Source: DATLOJ01 sp035536315
Lineage (GTDB): Bacteria; Actinomycetota; CADDZG01; JAHWKV01
DNA: 10,486 nt
NCBI GenBank assembly: GCA_035536315.1
Contig: DATLOJ010000037.1
Span: forward strand, 1-10,486
Reading direction: 5' to 3'
Position 1 is the stretch's first letter. The number at the start of each line of letters is the position of its first letter. The notes beneath the pieces were generated by a model. It was not told where the DNA came from. It did no database searches and saw nothing but the letters and a program-made list of their open reading frames with translations. Of the stretch, positions 1 to 6,138 are shown piece after piece. A program made the translations under genes and the position numbers.

Positions 1-719
1 CGAACGCACCCGTGCGATGCGGGGCCCACCGGCACGGATCCGTTTCCGTGGAACGCAATTCCACCGTTGAAGTAGGACGGCTTGTAGAGCTCCCCTAGCG
101 GCGAGATCCTCATTCCGTTGATCTTGCGTCCGATCTTGAACTGACCGTTCGGGGTTATCGCCTTGCGGGTCCACCCTTCTGACGTGAAGTTCTTGTTACT
201 GCCGGTCGATGTCGGAAGGATGGCGGTGACACGGCCCCCTCTGACAACGAAAACGACCTGTCTTGGAATGTCGACCTCGAGGTGGTCCGCTGGGGTTGCG
301 TACTTCGGCGCCGGGGTGGATGCAACCGACAGTCTGCTCAGGGTTGCGGAGTCGCCCCGGCCGTTCCGCGGGAGGCCCTCGACCTTTTGGAAAGCAATGA
401 CGCCGTGCTGCAGCGACTTGTCGAACACTCCATCGACCTTGCCGACCATGTAGTTGAGAGCGACAAGCCGCTCCTCGATCGCCTGAATTTCCGGCCCCTT
501 GGAGCCAACCCTCGGCGTGTGGTCGACCTCGACGGGTGCCGCCGGCGGCGGCGGTTCCTGCTGCGGAGGAACGTCCTCGATGACCATGATCGGGGCCAAT
601 GCAGCCACAGGAACCAGGGCGCGAGGCTCCGGCCGACCGACGTCAGAAAAAGCTCGGTTAGCCGGGGTCGCCACCGCCAAGAGCGGCAGCAGCAAGAGGA
701 ATATCGCCTTATGTCTCAA
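1..719 (-). CDS. Secreted L,D-transpeptidase (YkuD fold) with peptidoglycan-binding domain, C-terminus cut by window edge
   Basis: Reading the minus strand from a TTG at 717-719 gives 239 codons running off the left edge. Residues 1-23 (MRHKAIFLLLLPLLAVATPA...) form a signal peptide. A Pro-rich linker follows (about 51-63). Residues about 71-130 match a PG_binding_1 domain (GSKGPEIQAIEERL..., VDGVFD, VIAFQKVEGL). From about 147 a YkuD domain begins, ending in IAFHGNGSVPVGPASHGCV, with His224 and the catalytic Cys238 of the SHGC motif at the very edge. The family forms 3-3 cross-links in peptidoglycan outside the membrane. The TTG is preferred because GGAGAG lies just upstream and no ATG precedes the signal peptide in frame. 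What is missing is only the short tail after HGC, so the gene itself is probably intact. Family assignment is firm; which Ldt subtype it is cannot be told. Confidence 0.9.
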   Translation of the reverse strand, partial: MRHKAIFLLLLPLLAVATPANRAFSDVGRPEPRALVPVAALAPIMVIEDVPPQQEPPPPAAPVEVDHTPRVGSKGPEIQAIEERLVALNYMVGKVDGVFDKSLQHGVIAFQKVEGLPRNGRGDSATLSRLSVASTPAPKYATPADHLEVDIPRQVVFVVRGGRVTAILPTSTGSNKNFTSEGWTRKAITPNGQFKIGRKINGMRISPLGELYKPSYFNGGIAFHGNGSVPVGPASHGCV

Positions 720-760
720 TTTCTCTCCATACAGTTTCGTGGCATTTCCCAGATTTGTCA

Positions 761-789
761 CTTATCGACCAGAAAAAGATTCGCCTTAA
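761..789 (-). promoter_or_regulatory. Candidate promoter of the L,D-transpeptidase gene
   Basis: On the minus strand TTAAGG (784-789) and GATAAG (761-766) are separated by 17 nt and lie about 41 nt before the TTG start. The spacing is right but both hexamers match the sigma-A consensus only partly, so this is a tentative call. A short inverted repeat, CAGG-TTTTT-CCTG (802-814), lies just upstream of it. Confidence 0.3.
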
Positions 790-913
790 CGTCGTTCCGA
801 TCAGGTTTTTCCTGTCGCGAAGCTCAACGCGAGCAAGGTAGGGCGGCGGAGTCAGACCGGACAGGCGACTCTAAGCGTACCGAGCGGCCGAACAAATAGG
901 TGGCCGGAGCGCA

Positions 914-967
914 GCGCCGCCAGGGTGGAGCCAGGCCGGGCTGGGCTCCGCCGCCCGGACGCGGCGC
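914..967. repeat. GC-rich nested inverted repeat behind the ThyX gene
   Basis: Perfect 7-base outer arms GCGCCGC (914-920) and GCGGCGC (961-967) enclose a second hairpin, GGAGCCAG (927-934) with CTGGGCTCC (941-949, one bulge). It begins five bases after the ThyX stop on the minus strand. A strong hairpin there could end or protect the ThyX transcript, but there is no T-tract, so it is not a standard intrinsic terminator. The rest of 720-971 holds only the leader and candidate promoter of the L,D-transpeptidase. Confidence 0.5.
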
Positions 968-971
968 CCCT

Positions 972-2567
972 TTATGGGGAGCGGAGCCTTTTTCGATCGG
1001 CCCTTCTCTCCGCTTCTAGGCGTTCCAGGTCTACCTCTGAGTGGTCTACGAACTTCATCATTTCGGCTACCGCGGCGTGGCCCGCGGTGTCTTTTATTTG
1101 GCGGTGCATCTCTTGCGCTACCTGGCGGTAGGCCCGGTGGCCCTGGGGGGAGCTTCGTAACTCGATCAGGTGCATGGCCTCGCGGGCGTTCATCTGCATC
1201 GAGAAGCGCACTCGGTAAGCCATGCAGACCGCGTACTGTGCCTGTTTCGGAAACTCCGCCGCAACCTGCTCCCACAATCCGTGCGACAGGCCCATCGCTT
1301 CCTCGAAAGTGGATCGGAGCTCCAGCTCGTCAAGATCGGGAGGGGCGTCGTATCCGTGGCGTGCGGTCAGGTCCTGCCACTCGATCGTCAGCATGCGATG
1401 CCGCTGAAGGTCTCTGAACGCACCGTAGTCGGCCAGAACATCGAAGCGGTAATAGATCCGCTCGAGCGCGCGGCCCGGCCGGTGCCTTCGATTGGAACGA
1501 TCTCCCGTGTAAGCCTTCACGACGCGAAGGCGGTCGCCGGCACTCATCGCGCGAACCTCCTCCATCAGCTGGGACTCCGGCAGTGAGGAAGATGCGTACA
1601 GCATCGCGGTGATCAACTTCACCTCCGCGTCCGGATCCCAGTCGACCAGCGTGACGGTCCCCGAGGGTTTTGGTTCCACTCCCATCAGCATCGAATTCGC
1701 AACATCCTCGATGTCGGACTTGGTCTTCCTCAAGTAATCCGTCCACGCCCCCCCGCGATTGGGTTGTTCCACTCTCTGAAGAAAAACCGGGATGACCTCG
1801 TTCAACTCCCGCAGCATCATCTCGGCCACATCCCTGACCTCTTGCAGTGCGGCCCCCCGCATTCTCAGCAGCATCTGCTCGAAGGCCTGGCCGCTTGCGA
1901 AGATCCCCGTATTCGACACGGTCGACGCAGGAAGCATTCCCCGCAAGGTATCGAGGGCCTTGGCTCTTATGGTCGAGCGGTAGACCCTGTCCGTATCTGC
2001 CTCCGACTTCGGGAACCTTCGCTCGTACCCGGCGATTGCCCTCGGGATAGCAGCCGAGTACAGATCGAATATCTTGTCCATTACCGCCGCGTAGCTCTGG
2101 CCGAAGCGAGATCGCTCTATCTCGGATTCGACGTAATAGCGGTAGCGGCCCCCGGGCTTGTCGTCGTAGGCCACATATCGCGTCGATTGTTCGAGGTAGG
2201 CGGCGAGGCGTCCCCATTCGAGGACCTTGGTCAGTATGTTCGACCCCTGCTCGACGGCGATGTGCGCTCCGCCGAGCTGTGCCACCGAGTCGTCGCCGAA
2301 CTCGATGAAGATCCGGTCGTAGAGCTCCGTAGCCTTCTTGCTGCCGATTTCGTCCAGGCTGAACGAGTCTTCCCCCTTGTAGAACTCATCGAGAAATAGC
2401 CGGCGCAGCGACTTTCCCGTTCTCGAGTACCTCGCAAACAGTGCCCCCTTCACGATTTCCGGCAGATTTTTCAGGGCAAACACAGGCCTGTCGCTGTTTG
2501 TGAAATAACGACTGAGAGTCGCCGCTTCTTCTGGAGTGAACTGCTCTGTGATGTAAGGGTGAGCCAT
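972..2567 (-). CDS. Tandem two-domain ThyX-like flavin-dependent thymidylate synthase
   Basis: ThyX uses FAD, NADPH and methylene-tetrahydrofolate to make dTMP from dUMP. Classical ThyX is about 220-250 aa; this protein is 531 aa and contains two copies of the fold. Numbering from the ATG at 2567: the N-terminal half has GDDSVAQLGGAHIAVEQGSN (91-110), then WGR where the family has RHR (119-121), then EQSTRYV (126-132), and LPASTVSNTG plus LRMRGAALQEVRDVA (212-247). The C-terminal half has NRRHRPGRALE (359-369), a true RHR (389-391), then DLTAR instead of the usual S-x-R-Y, and MNAREAMHLIELRSSPQGHR (459-478). An ATG at 2651 would add 28 residues (MGGTAGSFLV...) that do not resemble the family; MAHPYITEQF is the better start, though no clear Shine-Dalgarno precedes it. 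The gene is divergent from the deacetylase. Fold and duplication are well supported; catalytic activity is inferred. Confidence 0.85.
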   Translation of the reverse strand: MAHPYITEQFTPEEAATLSRYFTNSDRPVFALKNLPEIVKGALFARYSRTGKSLRRLFLDEFYKGEDSFSLDEIGSKKATELYDRIFIEFGDDSVAQLGGAHIAVEQGSNILTKVLEWGRLAAYLEQSTRYVAYDDKPGGRYRYYVESEIERSRFGQSYAAVMDKIFDLYSAAIPRAIAGYERRFPKSEADTDRVYRSTIRAKALDTLRGMLPASTVSNTGIFASGQAFEQMLLRMRGAALQEVRDVAEMMLRELNEVIPVFLQRVEQPNRGGAWTDYLRKTKSDIEDVANSMLMGVEPKPSGTVTLVDWDPDAEVKLITAMLYASSSLPESQLMEEVRAMSAGDRLRVVKAYTGDRSNRRHRPGRALERIYYRFDVLADYGAFRDLQRHRMLTIEWQDLTARHGYDAPPDLDELELRSTFEEAMGLSHGLWEQVAAEFPKQAQYAVCMAYRVRFSMQMNAREAMHLIELRSSPQGHRAYRQVAQEMHRQIKDTAGHAAVAEMMKFVDHSEVDLERLEAERRADRKRLRSP

Positions 2568-2679
2568 CGAATCGATGCTACTTGGCCGACTGGAGCGTTT
2601 GCTGATGACAACGGGCATCAAAACTAGGAAACTTCCCGCCGTGCCCCCCATATCGGCGTAAGGAGAGCAAGGCTAAAAG

Positions 2680-3444
2680 ATGGATTTTGAGTTCTCGAGT
2701 GTGCTGGTTTTCTGCCCCCACCCCGACGACGGGGAGTTCATGGCTGGCGGAAGCATGGCCCGCTGGGCTTCTGAGGGGAAGTCGGTCACTCTTTGCGTTG
2801 TAACCAACGGGGCCATGGGATCCAACGACCCAACCATCAGCAGGGACGACCTCATCGAGATGCGCCGCAACGAGCAGCGAGACGCAGCCAAGGTGATGGG
2901 ACTGGCAGATGTGATCTTTCTGGGTCACGAGGACGGCTACGTCGAAGACTCACACGAGCTGCGCCGCGACATGATCCGTGAGATACGGCGGGTGAAGCCC
3001 GACCTCGTTGTGGGTCTGGATCCGGCCCTGTATTACGTCTCGCCCTGGTACATCAACCACCCCGACCACAGAAATGTAGGCAAGGCCTTCCTGGCCGCAG
3101 TCAACCCGGGGGCGACAACCGTGCCCCTGTACCGAAACGAGCTCCACGACAAAGGCTTCGAAGCGCATCAGCTGAAGGGATGTCTGCTGGCCTTCACGGA
3201 CACTCCCGACTACTTCGTGGACATCACCGAATACATCGACACAAAGGTCGAGGCGATCTTTTGTCACAAGTCGCAACAGCCTGAGTTCACCCCCGACGTT
3301 GGATCGCGAATCAAAGAGAGGGAAGGCGCGATGGCGAAGTTGTCCGGCAAGGGCTACGAGTACGCCGAGGGGTTCAAGTCCTTCACTTTTCCTAAAGGGA
3401 TGCCTCCCACCGCCGATCCCACTGCGGATCCCACTTCGGGCTAA
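2680..3444 (+). CDS. PIG-L/LmbE-family zinc-dependent deacetylase
   Basis: A 254-aa protein of the family that removes N-acetyl groups from sugars such as GlcNAc conjugates. The N-terminal VLVFCPHPDDGEFMAGGS (residues 8-25) holds the metal motif HPDD: by comparison with MshB, His14 and Asp17 should bind zinc and Asp16 act as base. HPDHR at 127-131 supplies the third metal ligand, His130. All key residues are present, so it should be active. Length is typical for general LmbE proteins and shorter than MshB or Mca as I know them, so a mycothiol role is not supported. There is no signal peptide, so it is cytoplasmic. AAGGAG (2660-2665) and AAGG closer in precede the ATG. The C-terminus carries a small tandem repeat (TADPTADPTSG). 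The zinc-ribbon gene follows after 5 nt. Substrate unknown. Confidence 0.88.
   Translation: MDFEFSSVLVFCPHPDDGEFMAGGSMARWASEGKSVTLCVVTNGAMGSNDPTISRDDLIEMRRNEQRDAAKVMGLADVIFLGHEDGYVEDSHELRRDMIREIRRVKPDLVVGLDPALYYVSPWYINHPDHRNVGKAFLAAVNPGATTVPLYRNELHDKGFEAHQLKGCLLAFTDTPDYFVDITEYIDTKVEAIFCHKSQQPEFTPDVGSRIKEREGAMAKLSGKGYEYAEGFKSFTFPKGMPPTADPTADPTSG
3412..3435 (+). repeat. Two 12-bp tandem units in the deacetylase C-terminal tail
   Basis: GCCGATCCCACT is followed directly by GCGGATCCCACT, differing at one third-codon position, and encodes TADPTADPT. It is in frame and lies after the conserved fold, so it looks like recent slippage in an unconstrained tail. Confidence 0.7.
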
Positions 3445-3449
3445 CCGCA

Positions 3450-3722
3450 TTGCCCCGCCGGCATCCCCGGCCCCCGGATCCCGCGCGGGGGAGGCGTCAG
3501 ACGAAGGGTCGTTCGGTCGAAGACGCGGTCGGCCCGTCGTGGGCCAAGGTGAACGGTTGGGTGGTGACCTCGTCAACCTCAGCCAAGGGGTACACCTGTC
3601 CCTATTGCAATCGAAAGGTCCGTGCGGAACCGCATCTGGTTGTTTATCCAGTTGGGGCGGTCCAGGAGCGGCGCCATTTCCACACAGCGTGCTGGGCAAA
3701 GCAGAACTCTCTTAAGCGCTGA
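3450..3722 (+). CDS. Small zinc-ribbon protein (CPYC...RRHFHTACW)
   Basis: A 90-aa protein with a basic, Pro/Arg-rich N-terminus (MPRRHPRPPDPARGRR) and a C-terminal ribbon: YTCPYC (Cys50, Cys53), EPHLVVYP (His62) and ERRHFHTACW (His76, His78, Cys81). The cysteines and histidines look like a metal site. I recall a conserved actinobacterial small protein with the layout MxRR..., W..V, Y.CP.C, PHVV.WP, RRHWHxxCW, often loosely annotated ATP/GTP-binding protein; this fits it throughout, including the N-terminus, which favours the TTG start at 3450. That start is only 5 nt after the deacetylase stop, so translation is probably coupled; no strong Shine-Dalgarno is seen. A GTG at 3561 with AAGGTG upstream is the alternative and would give a 53-aa ribbon alone. 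Function is unknown; nucleic-acid or protein binding is a guess. Confidence 0.75.
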   Translation: MPRRHPRPPDPARGRRQTKGRSVEDAVGPSWAKVNGWVVTSSTSAKGYTCPYCNRKVRAEPHLVVYPVGAVQERRHFHTACWAKQNSLKR

Positions 3723-4043
3723 GGCGCGTGGTCGGTGAGGCTAATTCTTGCTGGGTTGCGTTCCTCTCTCGCGCGAGGGTCGAAGGGACAAATTAGGGCA
3801 TTCCCAACTAATCCGGGGCAAGTCCGCGACGCATGCGTGAAGAGAATTGGACTTTTCACTCTAAGGAGTTTGGCTTGTCCGGATCGAGGGCAAATAAACG
3901 CCCACAGTGGTCGAAACTCGCAGCACGTGGGGCACCTCCACGGACGCGACTTAACTAAAGGAAGGGAGGTTCGTCTAGCTCGTAAAGGCAGGGCGGTGTT
4001 GATTCCGGGCGTATATACGGTCGCCTATCTCCCGGAGGAGCCA
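3723..4043 (+). promoter_or_regulatory. Structured intergenic region, possible 5' leader RNA
   Basis: No convincing protein gene is seen here. The stretch is rich in inverted repeats: CTCGCGCGAG (3768-3777); ATTAG/CTAAT (3792-3796/3808-3812) with GGG-CATT-CCC inside; AAGTCC/GGACTT (3820-3825/3849-3854) around the palindrome ACGCATGCGT (3829-3838); GTCC/GGAC (3877-3880/3942-3945) around GGGC-AAATAAAC-GCCC (3888-3903), CGAG/CTCG and CGTGG/CCACG (3926-3930/3938-3942); CGTATATACG (4010-4019). Such density before a secreted-protein gene suggests a folded leader or riboswitch-like element. I compared it by eye with c-di-GMP, c-di-AMP, TPP and cobalamin patterns and found no convincing match. An AAGGAG (3863-3868) precedes a 27-codon TTG ORF (3875-3958), which may be chance. 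Confidence 0.4.
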
Positions 4044-4094
4044 GTGGCGAGACCGGCTCGGCCAAGCGCACGCTTGGACGGGAATCCGAAATGA
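4044..4094 (+). CDS. Possible 16-aa leader peptide (uORF) overlapping the LAxTG gene
   Basis: A GTG at 4044 preceded by GGAGGAG (4034-4040) opens a 16-codon frame, MARPARPSARLDGNPK, whose TGA (4092-4094) overlaps the next ATG as ATGA. This is the arrangement of translational coupling. The Shine-Dalgarno is the strongest in the area, whereas the downstream gene itself has only a weak GGGA. The uORF spans two hairpins: GAGCC/GGCTC (4038-4059), which includes the end of the Shine-Dalgarno, and a perfect 7-bp repeat CCAAGCG-CA-CGCTTGG (4062-4077). It could control expression of the surface protein. The same frame is open back to 3735, so it might be the tail of a longer unrecognised ORF, which I think less likely. 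Confidence 0.4.
   Translation: MARPARPSARLDGNPK
4062..4077 (+). repeat. Perfect inverted repeat just upstream of the LAxTG gene start
   Basis: CCAAGCG and CGCTTGG are perfect complements separated by CA. The repeat ends 13 nt before the ATG at 4091, so it could be an operator or a translation-controlling hairpin. Two central bases are too few for an RNA loop, so in RNA the closing pair would open. Confidence 0.6.
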
Positions 4095-4840
4095 GAAAAG
4101 CAGCAGCAGTTCTAGTTTCAGTATTTCTGTTCGTCGGTCTGTTCATCTTGCCGGCGGCAGCGCATCACAGGGACGGTCATGAAAATGGTCCCCCGGCAAC
4201 AGCAGGCGAAAACGGAGGCGGCGGTGACGCGGGTGGCGGCCAGGAAAACGGAAGTGGCGGCGACACGCAAGGCAACGCCGGGTCCAACCCCGATGGCGGC
4301 GGCGTAGACAAGCCTTACGACGCAGCCGGACAGCCTGCACAGAGTCAGGGTCCCAGCTACTACGACGGAAACAACGGTTGTGGGCAAGACAAGAAAGTCG
4401 AAGCCCGCGAAGGCTGGTTCGGTCAGGCTCACAACGGCTGGGATGACAACAACGGCTGGTGTGGCAAGCCGGTAAGCAGGGAACCAGAGAGCACCGACGC
4501 AACGGGAACTCCTGCGGGAGCTCCAGTTGAGATCATCGAAGCCACGCCGGTGTCGTTGGTAATAGCAAGCGGATCGGCTGCAACGTTCGAGCCTTCCGTC
4601 GAAACGGTTACATCTTCAGGCAGGGCCGGAACGGTTCTCGGAACTCGGTTCTCACGAGTCGCAGCTCTGAGCTCCTCTGGTCCTATTGAGACCCAGGTTA
4701 TGGGCATCAAGCTCGTCAGAGGTCAGCCTCTTGCGATGACCGGAATCTCGATGGCTTCGTACCTGCTCATTGCAGCGGTGCTCGGTTTGATCGGAGCGCT
4801 TGCAATGTTCGTCGGACGCAAGTCGGCAGTCAGGATCTAA
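4091..4840 (+). CDS. Secreted Gly/Asn-rich surface protein with C-terminal LAMTG sortase signal
   Basis: A 249-aa protein. Residues 1-24 are a clear signal peptide (MRK, then a hydrophobic run, then LPAAA) with cleavage before HHRDGHENG. Residues 25-85 are low-complexity and rich in Gly, Asn, Asp and Ser. Residues 90-128 form a small Cys/Trp/Asn segment (YYDGNNGCGQD, EGWFGQAHNGW, NNGWCGKP) with two cysteines, 97 and 124, that could form a disulfide. Residues 129-210 are a Thr/Ser/Val stretch. The C-terminus has PLAMTG (213-218), a hydrophobic helix (about 221-241) and a basic tail GRKSAVRI: a complete cell-wall sorting signal. LAxTG is the motif known for class E sortases of actinobacteria. 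No sortase gene is in the window. Glycines, codon use and the downstream terminator support a real gene. I do not recognise the family; a structural or adhesive surface role is inference. Confidence 0.85.
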   Translation: MRKAAAVLVSVFLFVGLFILPAAAHHRDGHENGPPATAGENGGGGDAGGGQENGSGGDTQGNAGSNPDGGGVDKPYDAAGQPAQSQGPSYYDGNNGCGQDKKVEAREGWFGQAHNGWDDNNGWCGKPVSREPESTDATGTPAGAPVEIIEATPVSLVIASGSAATFEPSVETVTSSGRAGTVLGTRFSRVAALSSSGPIETQVMGIKLVRGQPLAMTGISMASYLLIAAVLGLIGALAMFVGRKSAVRI

Positions 4841-4870
4841 GTCTCCAAAGTTTCATCTAAACGCTAAACA

Positions 4871-4898
4871 GAAAGGCCCGGTTGCTACCGGGCCTTTC
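4871..4898 (+). terminator. Intrinsic terminator of the LAxTG gene
   Basis: A perfect 12-bp stem, GAAAGGCCCGGT (4871-4882) with ACCGGGCCTTTC (4887-4898), and a 4-nt TGCT loop lie 31 nt after the stop. The T-run is within the 3' arm (CCTTTCT), so it is short but typical, and the A-run makes it potentially active in both directions. It separates this transcript from the crotonase gene. Confidence 0.9.
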
Positions 4899-4905
4899 TC
4901 GCGCC

Positions 4906-4944
4906 TTCACCTGTTTCGCTTCGGGCGCGGTAGCCTCCGCACTG
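4906..4944 (+). promoter_or_regulatory. Candidate promoter giving a leaderless crotonase transcript
   Basis: TTCACC (4906-4911) and TAGCCT (4931-4936, fits TANNNT) are spaced 19 nt apart. The GTG start at 4944 is 7 nt after the -10 box, exactly where transcription should begin, and there is no Shine-Dalgarno. The -35 box is weak; the -10 and its position carry the call. Confidence 0.45.
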
Positions 4945-5699
4945 TGGAACAGATCCTTGTTGAAGAAGGCAAGGTCGGGACCGTAACGATCAACCGGCCC
5001 GACCGGCGTAACGCATTGACAGTCGAGAACACACGCGAACTGTCGGAAGCATTGGTGCAAGTCGCGACGACGGCCCGTGTTGTGATTCTGACCGGCGCCG
5101 GTTCTGCGTTTTGCGCCGGCGGCGACTTCTCAGAGCTTCAAAGACTGGCAGAAGCTGGTGAGGCAGAGGCAGGCGAACAGCTGTATTCGGGATATCAGCA
5201 AATGATCCGAACGGTTCGCGCTCTGGACGTCCCGGTGATCGCCGCTGTTAACGGCCCCGCGGCGGGAGCCGGGCTGGACCTCGCTCTTTGCTGCGACTTG
5301 CGCGTTGCGTCAACCACCGCGACATTCGGACAGGTCTGGGCGAAGGTGGGCCTCATACCCGGCACGGCCGGCGCTTACTGGACGACACTGCTTGCGGGAC
5401 CGGCCCGGGCAGCCCAGATGCTCCTTACCGCTGAGGCCATTGATGCAAGGACGGCCGCGGAGTGGGGCCTGGTAAACGAAGTTGTTCCACCCGACAGACT
5501 CCTCGAAAGAACCTCAGAGCTTGCAGAGACCATCGCAGCGCTGCCTCCGGGGGCCGTCGCCGCAAACAAGCGCGCACTCGATGACGTGCTCAAGCCTCAC
5601 TACGAGCGAGCACTCGATTACGCAAAGGTCGAACAGGCCAAGCGATTTGCTTCAGAGGAGTTCAGGCAGGCCCTTTACTCTCGGGGTTCGAAGACTTGA
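4944..5699 (+). CDS. Enoyl-CoA hydratase/isomerase (crotonase) family protein
   Basis: A 251-aa protein from the GTG at 4944. ILVEEGKVGTVTINRPDRRN (residues 4-23) is the usual crotonase opening. The oxyanion-hole elements are present: AFCAGGDFSEL (56-66) and NGPAAGAGLDLALCCDLRVA (103-122). The two glutamates of classical hydratases are not: the first position has Asp112 (GAGLDLA) and the second, in FGQVWAKVGLIPG, is Trp132. This pattern resembles PaaG-type isomerases, in which an Asp in the GAGL(x) region matters, rather than true hydratases. It should act on an acyl-CoA in the cytoplasm; substrate unknown. The frame is open up to 4800, but the extra residues run through the terminator and do not look like protein, so the GTG start is chosen. 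Its last 38 bases overlap the convergent membrane-protein gene. Confidence 0.88.
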   Translation: MEQILVEEGKVGTVTINRPDRRNALTVENTRELSEALVQVATTARVVILTGAGSAFCAGGDFSELQRLAEAGEAEAGEQLYSGYQQMIRTVRALDVPVIAAVNGPAAGAGLDLALCCDLRVASTTATFGQVWAKVGLIPGTAGAYWTTLLAGPARAAQMLLTAEAIDARTAAEWGLVNEVVPPDRLLERTSELAETIAALPPGAVAANKRALDDVLKPHYERALDYAKVEQAKRFASEEFRQALYSRGSKT

Positions 5700-6138
5700 C
5701 TTGCTTGCGAGTGAACATGTTGCCCATCGCGCGAAAGACAACATCGAGAAACTTAAAGAGCGGAGCGGTCACGGAAAGGATCATCAAGAATCCTCCGATG
5801 CTTGCGACGATCAGCCCCTGCCAGGATCCGAGAGTGGAGATTCCAATGGCAAGCAGCACTCCACCAACAATTACAAGGGCTGCAAACAGGGTGACCCCAG
5901 TCACAATTTTTCTTGGGGCAGGAACCTCGAGGCCGGTCTTCTTGCGCTCGATCAGTAGCCGTATCGCCAGTACGTCGTAAACGACGACAGGTACCAGGAG
6001 CCACTTCATCCATCCCGGCAAAATCCCGAAGGGCAGCAGCGCAAGAAACGCGACCAGGAAGCCTAAAGGCGCGTAGACCAGCCACAGCCACCGAGCGAAC
6101 AGCTGATCGGGATTTTTGACACGCCTGGCTCTCCTCAC
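5662..6138 (-). CDS. Four-helix membrane protein of unknown function
   Basis: A 158-aa protein with a basic N-terminus (MRRARRVKNP) and four hydrophobic segments at about 17-40, 43-63, 79-101 and 106-127. Basic residues on the N-terminal end (RRARR) and between helices 2 and 3 (RLLIERKKTG) place both on the cytoplasmic side by the positive-inside rule. The C-terminal tail is hydrophilic. The GTG start overlaps the SRPBCC stop as GTGA (6135-6138) with GGAGGG 6 nt upstream, so the two are translationally coupled. Its 3' end overlaps the convergent crotonase gene by 38 bases. I do not recognise the family and no catalytic motif is visible. Confidence 0.75.
   Translation of the reverse strand: MRRARRVKNPDQLFARWLWLVYAPLGFLVAFLALLPFGILPGWMKWLLVPVVVYDVLAIRLLIERKKTGLEVPAPRKIVTGVTLFAALVIVGGVLLAIGISTLGSWQGLIVASIGGFLMILSVTAPLFKFLDVVFRAMGNMFTRKQVKSSNPESKGPA

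Noticed and set aside
282..899. A 205-codon plus-strand frame over the first gene
   Set aside because: It is Arg-rich, matches no family and is antisense to the clear L,D-transpeptidase frame with intact SHGC and peptidoglycan-binding motifs.
1330..2217. A 295-codon minus-strand frame inside the ThyX gene
   Set aside because: It is the +1 shadow of the ThyX frame; Gly/Arg-rich translation with no motif.
2950..3699. A 249-codon minus-strand frame opposite the deacetylase and zinc-ribbon genes
   Set aside because: Antisense to two genes with intact metal motifs; no recognisable domain.
4038..4060. Resemblance to a cobalamin-riboswitch B12 box (AGCCAG...GAGACCGGC)
   Set aside because: There is a 4-nt insertion, and the other conserved cobalamin elements are not found in the right order upstream; probably chance within a hairpin.
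3735..4094. A 119-codon plus-strand frame filling the region before the LAxTG gene
   Set aside because: No family resemblance, no Shine-Dalgarno at its start, and it runs through several inverted repeats; only the last 16 codons after GGAGGAG look translated.
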